Shown: in pieces, positions 62,168-64,000 of the stretch | How the letters are laid out: each line of letters opens with the position of its first letter | Position numbering within the stretch: position 1 is the first letter of the stretch | From: Phoebastria nigripes | Lineage: Eukaryota > Chordata > Aves > Procellariiformes > Diomedeidae | Assembly: GCA_035582835.1 (NCBI GenBank) | Contig: JAYKAV010000966.1 | Coordinates: forward strand, 762,775 to 826,774 | DNA: 64,000 bases | Direction: 5' to 3' | Notes under the pieces: generated by a model | What the model saw: only the letters and a program-made list of their open reading frames with translations | Database searches by the model: none | Told to the model about the DNA's origin: nothing | Translations under genes and position numbers: made by a program

Positions 62168-64000
62168 GTAAGATTGCTTTTTTCTTTCCCTACCAGTGTA
62201 TTATTTTTCAGCAGAAAGCATCCAAGCAAGCTCATACTGAAAGACAGTTTTTTTCCTAGGGTGTTAAGTAAGCCTCTGAAATAGCTGCAAGGAAATAATG
62301 CCAGTAGTGATGTGTGTGAGAGATTTGTAAAGACTCAAAGTAAGAGACTGAATGGAGTCTTTGAGACTCCTTGTTTTTCAAGCTTTGTCCTCACTGTGCC
62401 AGAAGCCAGGCTAGCAGTGTACGCTTAAACATGGCACTTGATTCTTGAGAATTAGCATGGATTTTTTTCTCTCCTGAAGTCCTTTCTACCTGAAATAAGT
62501 CTATACAAGAGGTTCACTGCTCCTGGAACTATAAGCACTTAGCAGGCTCATTAACAGGTTTCAAGCTAGACTTTTAAATAGTATTTAATAAGGGAGCAGG
62601 TTGTTTCTGTGTCACAATGTGTTTTCCAGGTGTCAGTGATATTTTCCAGTCCACACCGGAATCAAACCCAAGGCTGTAGAACTTGAATGTAAGAAGTCAG
62701 AGAGGCCAAATGTGCACCCCTGACTTACTCTGCAGTTGGAGCATTCACCCAGGGCAAGGGAAGAGCATTGTCCACCTTGGTGGACCAGTAGCCAAAGCAA
62801 GAAGTGATAAATCCTTGTCTTTTTCAGCAACAAGCCAAATGCTGCTTTTCTGGGCATAATTGTCGAGAAAAGTGTGATATGTACTTCCATTGGGCAAATC
62901 TAAATTGCTGCGACAGTGGTGCTTTGAAACTCAGACACTCAGATTGATGAGAACATATCCCAAGCTATCACAAAACACAGTAACTGTATGACAGAAGTTG
63001 AGAGTCATAACAGGGATGTTTAAATAGGAACTGTTTAATTCTGAAACCTGTGGCTCAAACTGGTAGAGACGCTGAATCTCCTGAGGCTGCGCAGCTAGAG
63101 GTGCAGTGTGGGTACAGGCAGACCGGCAGCACGCTGGATGAGGTTGGCCATGATGGTGTATCTAAGAAGAAATGGCAGGTAAACAGTTGAAGTCTGCCAA
63201 GGAAGGCAAATACCCTGAAATCTCGACAGAAAGTGTGGAGAAGAATATTTGTGTGATAGCTGTGCCCAGATAAAGATGATTTGAGTAGGAAGGAAAAGGA
63301 AAATTAAAAAAAATAAAAGCATTTTCAGCTGGGGTTCTGTTTGTACGTGATTGTGGATTAAATACTAAATGCTAAATACTAAAATATTAGTTTTTTCAAA
63401 GCTTTTGTTAGCTTCAGATTTGAACAAAATATTTGGAAACATCTACACAAACTGTTGAGTCATTTTTCAGCTAGTTTATTTATGGGTTGAGCACAAAGGG
63501 ATGGCCAGCAGGCAGAAGTTTTAGGAAGTTGAACCAGTGGGAAAACAGAGCAAGTGATTCTGGAGCTGGGCAGGGCAGCAGGCAGCAGCAGCCATGTCTC
63601 TGTGCTCAGGCTTGCTTAGATCTAAGAAACTCTGATTTTGATGGAGCAGACATTAAAGTCCAGACTTTCAGAAGCTGTATTTGTTTGACTTCCAATTACT
63701 GCATTTGGGACTCCGCAACCTCCCTCTTCTTGATGGTAAACTTGCCGCCCTCCAAAGCTGAAGACCTGAAAAGGTCTTGCTGGAGGTGCTCCAAATATTA
63801 CATAGGAAAGCAGGTTAGTCTCCTAACAAATATTCAGAATTCAAGTGCCTATTGGGGCCGTATTTCAACCTGAGAAGTCCACTGCAACTGCAGGATTTTC
63901 TCAGTCCTCATTTTAATTGCAAATTATTTAATTAGCATCAGCCCATGTACTGCATCATCCTACCATTTGATGCAGTAAGAAAGATCAGGGGACTAGAAGA
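62168..64000 (+). other. Start of the intron after exon L (runs off the window)
   Basis: At least 1833 bp of intron. No sequence coding for the start of IPT3 was found, so the next exon lies outside. A 128-codon open frame at 63487-63873 has no plexin similarity. A short A/T tandem repeat lies at 63360-63385. Confidence 0.8.
63360..63385. repeat. Short tandem repeat, 7-bp unit (AAATACT/AAATGCT)
   Basis: Three units (AAATACT, AAATGCT, AAATACT) are followed by a partial fourth. It is a minor AT-rich repeat inside the intron. Confidence 0.7.

Noticed and set aside
63487..63873. 128-codon frame considered as the next plexin exon (IPT3)
   Set aside because: The translation lacks the glycine-rich IPT3 start expected after PEITR and has no acceptor in the right phase.
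1..64000. CRISPR array, operons, tRNA or rRNA genes, or a novel defence-type system
   Set aside because: The sequence is vertebrate nuclear DNA with introns and LINEs. No such structures were seen on either strand.

Overview
The window is vertebrate, almost certainly bird, genomic DNA. The evidence is four CR1 LINE copies carrying the avian CR1 3' end (the GGTTGGACTAGATG-type tail followed by ATTCTATGATTCT-like octamers), one avian-type solo LTR, and a multi-exon gene with GT-AG introns of 0.5 to 5.5 kb. About 18 isolated single N bases suggest a draft assembly with tiny unresolved gaps. No prokaryotic genes, CRISPR arrays, rRNA or tRNA genes were seen.

The only protein-coding gene I can support is a plexin of the B class, best matched to plexin-B2 (PLXNB2), on the + strand. 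Its first coding exon starts at an ATG at 33039. Twelve coding exons run to 62167 and join in frame without a stop into 817 codons: signal peptide, complete Sema domain, PSI1, IPT1, PSI2, IPT2 and PSI3. The later IPT repeats, the transmembrane segment and the intracellular GAP domain must lie beyond the right edge. Every junction has GT and AG borders and compatible phases, and no N falls in an exon.

Layout. Positions 1-33025 are noncoding and hold no recognisable exon. This is either a long 5'-UTR intron plus upstream DNA or intergenic DNA. It carries two CR1 3' fragments (about 12.65-13.17 kb and 20.24-20.57 kb), a 1153-bp solo LTR (26026-27178) with an internal tandem array, simple repeats, and several motif-level regulatory candidates. 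From 33026 onward the window is exons and introns of the plexin gene. One intron contains a roughly 1.85-kb antisense CR1 that ends about 55 bp before a splice acceptor. Another holds a roughly 0.78-kb sense CR1.

No new biological system is evident. The points most worth a second look are: the solo LTR flanked by perfect 33-bp direct repeats, far longer than a retroviral target duplication; the CR1 sitting next to an acceptor; tandem acceptors before the first coding exon that would switch a 14-codon upstream ORF on or off; an AP-1 site abutting a C-rich quadruplex-type tract at 1402-1430; a very tight G-quadruplex motif at 13499-13517; and a stretch in the Sema domain that looks longer than in mammalian PLXNB2. 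Family assignments rest on recognition from memory, not on database searches.
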